DNA from: JAZKHT01 sp040385245
GTDB taxonomy: Bacteria > Pseudomonadota > Alphaproteobacteria > Rhodobacterales > Rhodobacteraceae
Direction: 5' to 3'
NCBI GenBank assembly: GCA_040385245.1
Contig: JAZKHT010000001.1
Location: 434,001 to 498,000 of the forward strand
Length of the DNA: 64,000 bases
Positions within the stretch are counted from its first letter, which is position 1. The number at the start of each line of letters is the position of its first letter. Both the position numbers and the translations under genes were made by a program. Under the pieces are notes generated by a model. The model was not told the origin of the DNA and searched no databases. It saw nothing but the letters and a program-made list of their open reading frames with translations. This document shows positions 17,520 to 26,029 of the stretch, one piece after another.

Positions 17520-18208
17520 AACCGGATCGGCTCCAGCACCTGCGGCTCGATCACGCGCACGCCCGGCAGGGCGGCGGTCAGCACGCTGGCATCCTGCGCC
17601 AAGGCACCAAAGGTGCGATAATGGCAGGGGATCACGGTCTTGAAATTGAAATAGCGCTTTGCCGCATAGGCCGCGCGGTCCATGTCCATGGTATAGACGC
17701 CCCCCGCGCAGAGGATGCCGATGTCGGGTTTGTGGTAATCCCCCATCCACTCCATATCCGCCATGATGTCGGTGTCGCCGGATACATAGATCACATGGCC
17801 TTCGCCCGCGATCATGAAACCCGCCTCGGACCCTGCATAGATCGGACCGTCCTTGGTTGCGATAGATGACGAATGGGTGGCATGCACCAGCGTCACCTTG
17901 GCCCCGTTCAGATCGACCGTGCCGCCCTTGTTGAAGCCGATGGTCTGGATGTTCTCTTTCTTTTCAAACCAGCTCATCACATCATAGATGCCGACCAGCG
18001 GGATGTGCAGTTCCTTGGCCAGGCCGACCGTGTCGGCGGAATGGTCCATATGGGCATGGGTTTGCAGGATATGCGTGGCCCCCTTAACCGCTTCGGGCTT
18101 GCGCGCGCTGGGGAAGATCGGGTTGCCAGACACCCAAGGGTCGATCAGCAGCACTGCCCCTTCGATCTCGATCCGAAAGCCGGAATGGCCGAACCATGTG
18201 ATCTGCAT
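17516..18208 (-). CDS. UPF0173 metal-dependent hydrolase (metallo-beta-lactamase fold)
   Basis: 230 residues. Begins MQITWFGHSGFRIE, carries the metal motif THAHMDHSAD near residue 50, and later SGDTDIMADM and CHYRTFG, as in the UPF0173 (YtkL-like) family. The physiological substrate is unknown. ATG at 18206-18208 is chosen since the family starts exactly there; the 50 codons upstream lie in a repeat element. Its stop shares CTAG with tadA. Confidence 0.9.
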   Translation of the reverse strand: MQITWFGHSGFRIEIEGAVLLIDPWVSGNPIFPSARKPEAVKGATHILQTHAHMDHSADTVGLAKELHIPLVGIYDVMSWFEKKENIQTIGFNKGGTVDLNGAKVTLVHATHSSSIATKDGPIYAGSEAGFMIAGEGHVIYVSGDTDIMADMEWMGDYHKPDIGILCAGGVYTMDMDRAAYAAKRYFNFKTVIPCHYRTFGALAQDASVLTAALPGVRVIEPQVLEPIRF

Positions 18209-18284
18209 CGCGTTCCTCCCTTGGTGGCTTCCCCCAAGCTTACGGGATTCCCGGCCAATTGCACGCCCCCCCATCCGGCCCTTT

Positions 18285-18352
18285 GTCCTTCCTCTTCCCG
18301 AAAATATCCCACGGGGGTGCGGGGGGTGTGAAACCCCCCGCTTCGCCGCCGC
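18285..18352 (-). repeat. GGATATTT-core intergenic repeat, copy 3 (minus orientation)
   Basis: Read on the minus strand: hairpin GGGGGGTTTCACACCCCCC, spacer GCACCCCCGT, core GGGATATTTTCGGG, tail AAGAGGAAGG. About 45 bases are nearly identical to the copy at 22141-22190. It lies in the divergent gap between the UPF0173 gene and gatC. Confidence 0.8.
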
Positions 18353-18431
18353 GCCCAAGGCGCAACACCACAGGCTTGCACCGCTTGGGGCCGCCCGCTA
18401 AACGGGGCCAAACGATCATCGGAGCGACCCC

Positions 18432-18719
18432 ATGTCCATCGACATCGAGACCGCGCGGCGTGTGGCGAAACTCGCCCGCATCCGGGTTGAAGAGGCCGAC
18501 CTTCCCGCCCTTGCGGGCGAGTTGTCGGGTATCCTGACCTTTATGGAACAGCTGAACGAGGTCGATGTGACCGGGATCGAGCCGATGACATCGGTCACAC
18601 CGATGCGGTTGAAGCGGCGGGCGGATGTGGTGACGGACGGCAATATCCAAAGTCAGATCCTGAAGAATGCGCCCGACGCCCGTGAAGGGTTCTTTGCCGT
18701 GCCGAAGGTGGTGGAATGA
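18432..18719 (+). CDS. gatC: Asp/Glu-tRNA amidotransferase subunit C
   Basis: 95 residues. Small stabilising subunit of the GatCAB complex, which converts Glu-tRNA-Gln (and Asp-tRNA-Asn) to the amidated form. Typical sequence: VAKLARIRVEEADLPALAGEL, then ILTFMEQLNEVDVTGIEPM, ending with the FFAVPKVVE tail that binds GatA. The ATG is preceded by GGAGCGACCCC. Its TGA overlaps the gatA start (ATGA), so the two are coupled; gatB is not in the window. Confidence 0.95.
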   Translation: MSIDIETARRVAKLARIRVEEADLPALAGELSGILTFMEQLNEVDVTGIEPMTSVTPMRLKRRADVVTDGNIQSQILKNAPDAREGFFAVPKVVE

Positions 18720-20194
18720 ACGCGAACGAACTGACCATCGCCGCCGCCCGTGACGCGCTGCGCAAGGGTGATCTGACGGCGGTCGATCTGACCATGGCCT
18801 GCCTGACGGCGATTGATGCGGGCGACGGGCTGAACGCCTTTGTCCACAAGACGCCCGATATCGCGCTGGATCAGGCGCGGGCCGCCGATGCGCGGCTGGC
18901 CGTCGGCGATGCGCCGTCGCTGTGCGGCATTCCGCTGGGGATCAAGGACCTGTTCTGCACCAAGGGTGTGCCGTCGCAGGCCGCATCGAACATCCTGAAA
19001 GGATTCCGCCCGGAATACGAGTCGACCGTCACCACCCGGCTGTTCGATGCCGGCGCGGTGATGCTGGGCAAGCTGAACATGGACGAATTCGCCATGGGCA
19101 GCTCGAACGAGACGTCGTGCTATGGCGATGTGGTCAACCCGTGGAAGGTGGATGACCGCAACTTGACCCCCGGCGGATCGTCGGGCGGGTCCGCCGCCGC
19201 CGTTGCCGCCGACCTGTGCCTTGCCGCGACCGGCACCGACACCGGCGGATCAATCCGCCAGCCTGCCGCCTTTACCGGCATCGTCGGCATCAAGCCGACC
19301 TATGGCAGGGTCAGCCGTTGGGGCATCGTCGCATTTGCCTCCAGCCTGGATCAGGCGGGGCCGATGACCAAGACCGTGCGGGATGCGGCGATCTTCCTGC
19401 AGGCGATGGCCGGGCATGACGCCAAGGACAGCACCTCGGCCGAAATCCCGGTCCCGGATTTCGAGGCGGCACTGACCGGCGACATCCGCGGCAAGGTGAT
19501 CGGTATTCCGCGCGAATACCGCATGGACGGCATGCCGCCCGAGATCGAGGCGCTGTGGCAATCCGGCATCGCGATGATGAAGGACGCAGGTGCGATCATC
19601 CGCGACATCAGTCTGCCGCACACCAAATATGCGCTGCCCGCCTATTACGTCATTGCCCCGGCCGAAGCGTCCAGCAATCTGGCCCGCTATGACGGGGTGC
19701 GCTACGGCCACCGGGCCAAGCTGGCGCAGGGCGACGGCATCACCGAGATGTACGAAAAGACCCGCGCCGAAGGCTTTGGCCCCGAGGTGCAGCGCCGCGT
19801 GATGATCGGCACCTATGTGCTGTCGGCGGGGTTCTATGACGCCTATTACAACCGCGCCCGCAAGGTGCGCGCCTTGATCAAGCGCGACTTCGACCAGGTC
19901 TTTGCCGACGGCGTTGATGCGATCCTGACCCCCGCCACACCGTCCGCGGCCTTTGGTCTGGGCGAGATGTCATCGGCTGACCCGATCGAGATGTATCTGA
20001 ACGACGTGTTCACGGTGACGGTCAATCTGGCCGGTCTGCCGGGCATTGCCGTGCCGGTGGGACTGGACGCCGCGGGGTTGCCGCTGGGTCTGCAACTGAT
20101 CGGGCGGCCATGGGACGAGGGGGCGTTGCTAAATCACGCCTATGTGCTGGAGAAGGCCGCAGGCTTTGTGGCAAAGCCACAAAAATGGTGGTAA
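18716..20194 (+). CDS. gatA: Asp/Glu-tRNA amidotransferase subunit A
   Basis: 492 residues, full length. Amidase-signature enzyme that frees ammonia from glutamine for transfer to the mischarged tRNA. The Ser-cisSer-Lys catalytic triad is visible: the lysine in GIPLGIKDLF near residue 77, and the serines in GGSSGGSAAAVAA (near 153) and TGTDTGGSIRQPA (near 173). Coupled to gatC by a 4-base overlap. Confidence 0.97.
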   Translation: MNANELTIAAARDALRKGDLTAVDLTMACLTAIDAGDGLNAFVHKTPDIALDQARAADARLAVGDAPSLCGIPLGIKDLFCTKGVPSQAASNILKGFRPEYESTVTTRLFDAGAVMLGKLNMDEFAMGSSNETSCYGDVVNPWKVDDRNLTPGGSSGGSAAAVAADLCLAATGTDTGGSIRQPAAFTGIVGIKPTYGRVSRWGIVAFASSLDQAGPMTKTVRDAAIFLQAMAGHDAKDSTSAEIPVPDFEAALTGDIRGKVIGIPREYRMDGMPPEIEALWQSGIAMMKDAGAIIRDISLPHTKYALPAYYVIAPAEASSNLARYDGVRYGHRAKLAQGDGITEMYEKTRAEGFGPEVQRRVMIGTYVLSAGFYDAYYNRARKVRALIKRDFDQVFADGVDAILTPATPSAAFGLGEMSSADPIEMYLNDVFTVTVNLAGLPGIAVPVGLDAAGLPLGLQLIGRPWDEGALLNHAYVLEKAAGFVAKPQKWW

Positions 20195-20229
20195 GGCCCT
20201 CGTTAAAAGAACATCGCCGAGGCAGAAGA

Positions 20230-21012
20230 ATGCGTACCCCCGTCGTGATTGCTGTGGCCCTTGGTCTGGCCGCCTGCTCCACTGTCGTGCCGGAATCCGG
20301 CACAGGCGCCGGATTTCAGGACTACAACAGCTATATGCGCGAGCGCGAGGCGTCCGCGGGGCGGATGCCCGCAGGACAGCCCGTCGCACCCTTGGGGCAG
20401 GCACCGACGGGGTTTTCGACCGACATCGCCTCTGCGGCCATTGATCGCGCGACCGGGGCTACCCCGGTTGCGCCCAATCAGCCCGCCTTTTCGGGGCAGA
20501 TGCCGCTTGATCCCACGCAAGGTCAGGTGATCGGCACGCAGGCGGGAACGCTGGACGCCAACCGCCCGCGCGGCAATGCCCCCACCACAATTCAGGCCGA
20601 ATCGGGTGAGATGCAGCCCCGGACTGGCACCATTTCGGACGAGAATGATTTTGCCGCCGTGTCGGCCCGCGAAACCATCGAAAGCGACAAGGCACGGATC
20701 GAACGCAACCGCGCCCAATACACCGTGATCCAGCCCGAGGCGTTGCCGCAGCGGTCAGGCGAATCCGGGCCGAACATCGTTGATTACGCGCTGGCCACCC
20801 AGCACGCGCCGGGCACCAAGATGCATTCCCGGTCGTCGCTGCGCTTTACCGATCCGAACGTGGCCTGCGCGCGCTATACCTCGTCCGATCTGGCGCAAGA
20901 GGCGTTCCTGGCCAATGGTGGCCCGGAAAAGGATCGTCGCGGGCTTGACCCGGATGGCGACGGCTTTGCCTGCGCCTGGGATCCCCGCCCGTTCCGCGCC
21001 GCCCTGCAGTGA
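20230..21012 (+). CDS. Excalibur-domain lipoprotein
   Basis: 260 residues. Lipoprotein signal ending LGLAACS (Cys about residue 16). A low-complexity central region of Gly, Pro and Thr follows. The C-terminal domain (about 205-255) has NVACARYTSSDLAQEAFLA and DPDGDGFACAWDP, an excalibur-type calcium-binding loop with two cysteines. Probably periplasmic and outer-membrane anchored. The ATG at 20230 follows GGCAGAAGA; the stop overlaps the amidase start as GTGA. The coupling suggests a joint cell-wall function. Confidence 0.8.
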   Translation: MRTPVVIAVALGLAACSTVVPESGTGAGFQDYNSYMREREASAGRMPAGQPVAPLGQAPTGFSTDIASAAIDRATGATPVAPNQPAFSGQMPLDPTQGQVIGTQAGTLDANRPRGNAPTTIQAESGEMQPRTGTISDENDFAAVSARETIESDKARIERNRAQYTVIQPEALPQRSGESGPNIVDYALATQHAPGTKMHSRSSLRFTDPNVACARYTSSDLAQEAFLANGGPEKDRRGLDPDGDGFACAWDPRPFRAALQ

Positions 21013-21686
21013 CCTTTCCCGCCTCGCCCAACTATGGGGAAAGGCGGGATGGGGCGCGTCCCCGGTTGATCGTGCTGCACTACACCGCGATGGCGACTTG
21101 CGCCGCCGCGCGTGACCGCCTGTGCGACCCCGCGGCCGAGGTGTCGGCGCATTGGCTGATATCCGAGGCGGGCACGGCCGAGGCGCTGGTGCCCGAAGCG
21201 TTGCGCGCCTGGCACGCCGGGGCCGGGGCCTGGGGGGATGTGCGGGACGTCAATTCCGCGTCCATCGGGGTGGAGCTTGCCAATACCGGCGCGCAGCCCT
21301 TTCCCGAACCGCAGATGATGGCCCTGCAGGACGTGTTGGCGGGGATCATGGCGCGCTGGTCGATCCCGCCGCAGGGGGTGATTGCCCATTCCGACATGGC
21401 CCCGGACCGCAAGGGCGACCCCGGACCCCGGTTCGACTGGCGCAGGCTGGCGCTGGCGGGGCTGTCTGTCTGGCCTGACCCTGCGCAGGTTGATGTGACG
21501 GAATTTGCACCGGCGTTGCGCGCCTTTGGCTATCCTGACGCGCCACCAGATACGCTGCTGACCGCGTTCCGCCTGCGGTTTCGCCCGATGGCGCGGGGGC
21601 CGCTGGACAGGCTGGATGCGGGGATGGCGGTCGATCTGGCCCGCCGCTTTCCCTTTGGCGTTGACGCCTTGGCCCCGCGCGCGTAA
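21009..21686 (+). CDS. N-acetylmuramoyl-L-alanine amidase (AmiD/AmpD type)
   Basis: 225 residues. Amidase_2 fold that cleaves the bond between muramic acid and the stem peptide. Zinc-site motifs: LIVLHYTAM near residue 20 (His), VIAHSDMAPDRKGDPG near 127-142 (second His and the conserved Asp); the substrate-binding stretch NSASIGVELANTG lies between. No signal peptide is apparent at the GTG start (21009), so it may be cytoplasmic (AmpD-like recycling) unless the real start differs. The GTG overlaps the previous stop. Confidence 0.9.
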   Translation: MTFPASPNYGERRDGARPRLIVLHYTAMATCAAARDRLCDPAAEVSAHWLISEAGTAEALVPEALRAWHAGAGAWGDVRDVNSASIGVELANTGAQPFPEPQMMALQDVLAGIMARWSIPPQGVIAHSDMAPDRKGDPGPRFDWRRLALAGLSVWPDPAQVDVTEFAPALRAFGYPDAPPDTLLTAFRLRFRPMARGPLDRLDAGMAVDLARRFPFGVDALAPRA

Positions 21687-21694
21687 GCCCGCCG

Positions 21695-22095
21695 TTGCGC
21701 GGATGGCTGGATGACCGCGTGCGGGCTGCAAGGTCCGTGCGAGGAAAGTCCGGGCTCCATGTAGCAAGGGTGCCGGGTAATGCCCGGCGGGGGTAACCCC
21801 AGGGAAAGCGCCACAGAGAACAGACTGCCCTGCGTGCAGGGCGATGGTGAAAAGGTGGGGTAAGAGCCCACCGCGGACCTGGTAACAGGGACGGCATGGC
21901 AAGCCCCACCCGGAGCAATGCCGAATAGGGGCCTCGCGTGGGTTCGGTCCGGTTCGCCGGAGACCACCACAGGGATGCTTCAGCCCAGAGGCCCGGGTTG
22001 GCAGCTAGATCCCGTCGGTAACGGCGGGGGCAGAGGAATGGTCATCCAAGGGGGCAACCCCCGGACAGAACCCGGCTTACAGGCCATCCGCGCAA
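21695..22095 (+). ncRNA. rnpB: RNase P RNA, bacterial type A
   Basis: About 400 nt. Conserved core GAGGAAAGTCCGGGCTCC at 21741-21758, the ACAGAGAACAGACTG region, GGTAAGAGCCCACCGC, and AGAGGAATGGTCATCC near the 3' side. The ends pair as helix P1: TTGCGCGGATGGC at 21695-21707 with GCCATCCGCGCAA at 22083-22095, which sets the limits. It is the catalytic RNA that matures tRNA 5' ends. The gene starts only eight bases after the amidase stop, so promoter elements may sit inside that gene. Confidence 0.96.
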
Positions 22096-22130
22096 TCTGC
22101 ATTCTTCTGGGGCCGCAACGGCCATGATCA

Positions 22131-22195
22131 GCCGCGCAGCGGGGGTTTCACACCCCCGCACCCCCGTGGGATATTTTCGGGAAGAGGAAGAGCGC
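22131..22195 (+). repeat. GGATATTT-core intergenic repeat, copy 4
   Basis: Hairpin GGGGGTTTCACACCCCC, spacer GCACCCCCGT, core GGGATATTTTCGGG and tail AAGAGGAAGAG. Nearly identical over 45 bases to the copy at 18285-18352 in the opposite orientation. It lies between rnpB and rpmG. Confidence 0.8.
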
Positions 22196-22269
22196 ACGAG
22201 AGCACTGTGGTTGTCCGTGCCGTTGGTGCGGTGTGGGGGAATTAGATCGGTCGCGCAGGTGTTTGGCTG

Positions 22270-22297
22270 TTGACTCTGCCCCCCGCGCGGGTAAAAG
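22270..22297 (+). promoter_or_regulatory. Possible sigma-70 promoter of rpmG
   Basis: TTGACT at 22270-22275 and TAAAAG at 22292-22297, 16 bases apart, about 60 bases before the rpmG start. Only the -35 box is a good match. Confidence 0.35.
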
Positions 22298-22355
22298 GCG
22301 GGCTTCAAGGATTTTCGCGGGGGCATTGCGTTTCCCCGATCTAGGAGAAACGACT

Positions 22356-22523
22356 ATGGCGAAGCCGGTGACGATCAAGATCCGTCTGAATTCGACGGCG
22401 GGAACCGGGCACTTCTATGTGACCAAGAAGAACGCCCGCACCATGACCGAAAAGATGGTCGTGAAGAAGTATGACCCCGTCAAGCGCGAGCATGTGGAAT
22501 ACAAGGAAGGCAAGATCAAGTAA
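22356..22523 (+). CDS. rpmG: 50S ribosomal protein L33
   Basis: 55 residues, begins MAKPVTIKIRLNSTAGTGHF and ends VEYKEGKIK, typical of alphaproteobacterial L33. It lacks the paired CxxC zinc motifs, so it is the zinc-independent type. TAGGAGAAA lies a few bases before the ATG. A strong terminator follows at 22549-22578. Confidence 0.97.
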   Translation: MAKPVTIKIRLNSTAGTGHFYVTKKNARTMTEKMVVKKYDPVKREHVEYKEGKIK

Positions 22524-22548
22524 GATCGCTGCCAGTCCGTTTCGATGC

Positions 22549-22578
22549 AAAAGGCCGTCCCCAAGGGGCGGCCTTTTT
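22549..22578 (+). terminator. Rho-independent terminator of rpmG
   Basis: Stem AAAAGGCCG-T-CCCC pairing with GGGG-CGGCCTTTT, loop of two A, followed by a T run. Sits 26 bases after the L33 stop. Confidence 0.9.
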
Positions 22579-22622
22579 CTTTGCCGTGTCGGTTGTGTTC
22601 GCCCGTGCGCGGACCAAACGAA

Positions 22623-22648
22623 AAGGGCCGGTCTTTCGACCGGCCCTT
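22623..22648 (-). terminator. Terminator of the Bax-inhibitor-like gene
   Basis: Perfect 11-bp stem AAGGGCCGGTC / GACCGGCCCTT with a TTTC loop. On the minus strand it is followed by TTCGTTT. Lies 20 bases past the stop of the minus-strand gene. Confidence 0.8.
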
Positions 22649-22668
22649 GCGAAGCGAAGGCGTTCAGA

Positions 22669-23388
22669 TCACTCGCGGTTGCCCATGAACTGCAGCAGGA
22701 ACATGAACAGGTTGATGAAGTCGAGGTACAGGCGCAACGCACCCATGATCGCCGACTTGCCCAGCCATTCCTGATCGCCATGCGCAGCGTGTTCGATGTA
22801 TTCGTTCTTGATCGACTGCGTGTCATAGGCAGTCAGACCGGCAAAGATCAGAACGCCGATGACCGACACCGCAAAGGCCAGCGCGGACGAGGCCAGGAAC
22901 AGGTTGACCAGCGACGCGACGATCAGACCCACAAGGCCCATCATCAGGAAGGTGCCCAGACCGCTGAGGTCTTTCTTGGTCGTGTAACCATACAGCGACA
23001 GGCTGGCGAAGGCGATCGACGTCACCAGGAAGGTCTGCGCAATCGACGCGCCTGTATAGACAGCGAAGATGAAGCTGAGCGACAGGCCCATCAGCGCGGC
23101 GTAGACGTAGAAGAACAGTTGAGCCGCCGCATAGGACAGCCGATTGATCAGCGCGCCAAAGGCAAAGACCATGATCAGCGGTGCGAACATCACCACCCAT
23201 TTCAGCGGGGTGGCGAAGATGGCGTTCAGCATCGCCTCGTTCGTGCCGACCGCCCAGGCGACGCCGCCGGTGATCAGCATGCCGACGGACATCAGCCCGT
23301 AGACCTTGTTCATATGGGCGCGCAGCCCTTGGTCAATCCGGACGCCAGCGCCTACGCTGGCCGTGCGGATCGTCTGATAGTCAGCCAT
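22669..23388 (-). CDS. Bax inhibitor-1/YccA-family membrane protein
   Basis: 239 residues with about seven hydrophobic segments from residue 30 to the C-terminus. Family landmarks are VYGLMSVGMLITGG near residue 29, LSLSFIFAVYTGASIAQTFL in the middle and FAGLTAYDTQSIKNEY near 185, whose Asp belongs to the conserved calcium-leak site. Ends LDFINLFMFLLQFMGNRE. Inner-membrane protein, possibly a pH-sensitive calcium leak or FtsH partner by analogy with YccA. The ATG at 23386-23388 is chosen from the family start MADYQTIRTAS. Confidence 0.93.
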   Translation of the reverse strand: MADYQTIRTASVGAGVRIDQGLRAHMNKVYGLMSVGMLITGGVAWAVGTNEAMLNAIFATPLKWVVMFAPLIMVFAFGALINRLSYAAAQLFFYVYAALMGLSLSFIFAVYTGASIAQTFLVTSIAFASLSLYGYTTKKDLSGLGTFLMMGLVGLIVASLVNLFLASSALAFAVSVIGVLIFAGLTAYDTQSIKNEYIEHAAHGDQEWLGKSAIMGALRLYLDFINLFMFLLQFMGNRE

Positions 23389-23524
23389 GGAATAGCCTCC
23401 GATTGTGTCCCTGTTGGCGGCAGCATAGCACGCTGCACAGCCGATGGATCGAATATCGGGTAGGCCACAGCGCTTTTCAAGGATTTCGGACGAAAATCGA
23501 CATGTCGGATGCCGGTTTTTCGTG

Positions 23525-23743
23525 TCAGACGCGCCAGTTGTGCGGCACGTCCCAAACCGGGCGGGCCGCTTCATCGGCGGCATCGGCACGGGTCAGGCCG
23601 ATGTCGCGCAAGGCGTGGTTGTCCAGTCGCGCCAGATGGGCCCGCTGGCGGCGCAGGTCAAGCAACGACAAAAGGCGGAACACGACGGGCGCGCGGGCGC
23701 CGGCGGTGCGGGGCAGGGCGATGCGGCGAAGCAGGGCAGACAT
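23525..23743 (-). CDS. DUF1127 small basic protein
   Basis: 72 residues from the ATG at 23741-23743 (AAGGA eight bases upstream); an ATG 21 bases further out is possible. Arginine-rich, with the DUF1127 core RRQRAHLARLDNHALRDIGLTRADA and the tail PVWDVPHNW. Small DUF1127 proteins in this order have been tied to RNA regulation and phosphate or stress responses. Divergent from a LysR regulator gene, which may control it. Confidence 0.82.
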   Translation of the reverse strand: MSALLRRIALPRTAGARAPVVFRLLSLLDLRRQRAHLARLDNHALRDIGLTRADAADEAARPVWDVPHNWRV

Positions 23744-23790
23744 GGCAGGGTTCCTTTTGTTCATTCCGTTCGTTGATGTGAAACAATTTT

Positions 23791-23829
23791 TGCATCAGCG
23801 TATGAAGGGTATTGCCAGATCGTGATGCA
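23791..23829. promoter_or_regulatory. Inverted repeat in the DUF1127/LysR divergent gap
   Basis: TGCATCA at 23791-23797 and its complement TGATGCA at 23823-23829, separated by 25 bases and centred between the two divergent starts. A candidate LysR operator; the spacing is longer than the classic T-N11-A core, so this is tentative. Confidence 0.35.
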
Positions 23830-23874
23830 TTCGTAAAATGAATGATTGTTCGGATGATCATCAGGAGATGTGAT

Positions 23875-24726
23875 ATGTCTCGCACCATGGACCTTACCGC
23901 GCTGCGGTCTTTCGTGGCCGTTGCCGATGCAGGCGGCGTTACCCGCGCGGCGGGGTTGCTGAACCTGACGCAATCGGCAGTGTCGATGCAATTGAAGCGG
24001 CTGGAAGATGGGCTGAACCTTGGCCTCTTCGCCCGCGCCGCCCGAAAGCTGACCCTGACGCCCGAGGGCGAGCAATTGTTGGGCTTCGCGCGCAAGATGC
24101 TGGCCCTGAACGACGAAGCGCTGTCCCGGCTGACCGGTCACACGCACGAAGGGGAACTGCGCCTTGGCGTGCCGCATGACATTGTCTATCCGGCGATCCC
24201 GGGGATATTGAAGCGTCTGGCGGCGCAGTATCCGCGGGTGCGCATCAACCTTGTGTCGTCGTTCACGCTGCTGCTGAAAGATGCCTTTGCCAAGGGCGCG
24301 TTGGATGTGATCGTCACGACCGAAGACCGCCCCGGTCCGGGGGGCGAGGAAATGTCATCCCGCGATCTGATCTGGATCGGTGCGGCGGACGGGCAGGCGT
24401 GGCAAAAGCTGCCGTTGCGGTTGGGGTTCAAGGACAGTTGCATCTTCCGTCCCCAAGCGCTGGCCGCACTGGATGCCGCCGGTATCCCGTGGGAAATGGC
24501 CATCGAAAGCGAGAACGAGCAGGCGATCGAGGCGACGGTTGCCGCCGACCTTGCCGTGTCGGCCCGTCTGCGGGATGCGATGCCACCGGGAACGGTGCCG
24601 ATCGAATCGCGCAACGCCTTGCCCGCATTGGGGCAGGTGCGGATCTGCATGTACGCCGCCCCCACCCTGAAGGGCGAGGCGGCGCAGATGCTGATGCAGG
24701 AGTTGCGGACCGCCTACTGCTGCTGA
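23875..24726 (+). CDS. LysR-family transcriptional regulator
   Basis: 283 residues. N-terminal winged helix (LTALRSFVAVADAGGVTRAA, then LNLTQSAVSMQLKRLEDGL) and a substrate-binding domain with LRLGVPHDIVYPAIPGIL. AGGAG sits eight bases before the ATG at 23875, and the family start fits. Effector unknown. Divergent from the DUF1127 gene; its 3' end overlaps the convergent quinone oxidoreductase gene by 13 bases. Confidence 0.92.
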   Translation: MSRTMDLTALRSFVAVADAGGVTRAAGLLNLTQSAVSMQLKRLEDGLNLGLFARAARKLTLTPEGEQLLGFARKMLALNDEALSRLTGHTHEGELRLGVPHDIVYPAIPGILKRLAAQYPRVRINLVSSFTLLLKDAFAKGALDVIVTTEDRPGPGGEEMSSRDLIWIGAADGQAWQKLPLRLGFKDSCIFRPQALAALDAAGIPWEMAIESENEQAIEATVAADLAVSARLRDAMPPGTVPIESRNALPALGQVRICMYAAPTLKGEAAQMLMQELRTAYCC

Positions 24727-25682
24727 ACCCGGATCACCACCTTGCCCGTCGCCTTGCGGCTGCGCATCAGGTCCAACCCTTTGGGCAAATCCTCGAACGG
24801 CAGGATGTGGCTGATGTGGGGGCACAGTCCCCCGGCTCTGTACCAGGCAAACAGCGTGGCCATGCTGTCGGTCAGCACCTTTGGGGCAAAGGCCGCATAG
24901 CCGCCCCACCACAGGCCGATGACGGTCAGGTTCTTGACCAAAAGCAGGTTTGCAGGCACCTGCGGCACCTGACCCGAGGCAAAACCGATGCACAACAGCC
25001 GCCCCTCGGGCCGGGTCGCGCGCAGGGCCGCATCAAAGGCCGGGCCACCGACGGGGTCATAGACAACATCGACGCCCCCCAGCGCCTTGAGCGTGGCCTT
25101 CAGGTCGGGGGTGTCGCTGTCAATCACCACATCCGCGCCCGCCGCCCGCGCAATGTCCAGCTTGTCAGTTCCGCGTGCGCAAGCGATCACGCGCGCGCCC
25201 ATCCGCTTGCCGATTTCGACGGCGGTCAGACCCACGCCCCCGGCGGCGCCCAGTACCAGCAACGTCTCGTTCTTTTGCAGGCGGGCCTTGTGATCCAGTG
25301 CAAGGTGGCTGGTGCCGTAGGCGATCTGGAAGGCGGCGGCGTGGTCAAATCCCATGTCATCGGGCAGGGGGATCAAAGTTGCGGCGGGAAAGCATCCGGC
25401 CTGCGCCAGACCGCCCGTCCCGGCATAGCAGGCAACCCGCGTTCCAATTGCGGGACCGATGGTGTCAGGCCCCAGCGCATCAACCGTTCCCGCCAATTCA
25501 AGGCCGGGCACAAAGGGCAAGGCCGGCTTTGTCTGATAATGACCGTCCGCCATCAGCAGGTCGGCAAAGTTCAACCCGCAGGCGGCGATCTTTACCCGTG
25601 CTTCACCCTTTCCGGGTTCTGGCAGCGGCAGATCGCGCAATACGGCGGGTGTTCCCAAGGCCTCGATCATCCAAGCGCGCAT
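24714..25682 (-). CDS. Zinc-free MDR oxidoreductase, NADPH:quinone reductase type
   Basis: 322 residues. Alcohol-dehydrogenase-like N-terminal domain (CGLNFADLLMADGHYQ, no zinc-ligand set) and a Rossmann domain with LVLGAAGGVGLTAVEIGK near residue 141. Late motif GGVDVVYDPVGGPAFDAAL is typical of the Qor family. Exact substrate unknown. Convergent with the LysR gene, overlapping it by 13 bases. Confidence 0.88.
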   Translation of the reverse strand: MRAWMIEALGTPAVLRDLPLPEPGKGEARVKIAACGLNFADLLMADGHYQTKPALPFVPGLELAGTVDALGPDTIGPAIGTRVACYAGTGGLAQAGCFPAATLIPLPDDMGFDHAAAFQIAYGTSHLALDHKARLQKNETLLVLGAAGGVGLTAVEIGKRMGARVIACARGTDKLDIARAAGADVVIDSDTPDLKATLKALGGVDVVYDPVGGPAFDAALRATRPEGRLLCIGFASGQVPQVPANLLLVKNLTVIGLWWGGYAAFAPKVLTDSMATLFAWYRAGGLCPHISHILPFEDLPKGLDLMRSRKATGKVVIRVQQQ

Positions 25683-25785
25683 CGCTGTCTTTCCCCCATA
25701 GCGTGTTTGGAACCGATGTAACGACCGGCGAAGCGCAGCGACAGCCCAATTTTGGTCGCATTTCGCAAAGCGCAGCGCAAAAAAG

Positions 25786-25808
25786 TTGCAAATTGCATTG
25801 CAAAATGC
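25786..25808. promoter_or_regulatory. TTGCAAA direct repeats, possible activator site
   Basis: TTGCAAA occurs at 25786-25792 and again at 25798-25804, 12 bases apart, within a stretch that is also partly palindromic (GCAAATTGC). It lies about 180 bases upstream of the sigma-54 promoter, a typical distance for an enhancer-binding protein. Inference only. Confidence 0.35.
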
Positions 25809-25970
25809 CTTACTCGCATAGGGAGAGCGGGGTCCGCCCTTGGCCCGTCTGGGGTGACTACCTACTTTCGGATGGCAACTTAGGTTAACCTATCCGATCC
25901 GACATATCTAAAAAGACAGGTTTTGACGGTCGGGCAAGAATTTTCAGAGATTTTCGTTCTGATAGCAAAT

Positions 25971-25988
25971 TTGGCACGAAAATTGCTT
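25971..25988 (+). promoter_or_regulatory. Sigma-54 (RpoN) promoter
   Basis: TTGGCACG at 25971-25978, four A, then TTGCTT at 25983-25988. This is a complete match to the -24/-12 consensus TGGCACG-N4-TTGCW. The expected transcription start is near 25998, giving a leader of about 32 bases before the XRE gene. Confidence 0.75.
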
Positions 25989-26029
25989 GTAATCTGATAA
26001 CGGACAGGAAGAAAAAACGGAGAGATTTG

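Larger units (their letters stand above)
25683..26029. other. 347-base regulatory gap upstream of the XRE gene
   Basis: AT-richer than its surroundings. It contains the direct-repeat block at 25786-25808 and the sigma-54 promoter at 25971-25988. I see no open frame or RNA gene here. Confidence 0.6.

Noticed and set aside
22096..22130. GGCCG-CAA-CGGCC hairpin after rnpB as terminator
   Set aside because: Short stem with no T run following it; too weak to call.
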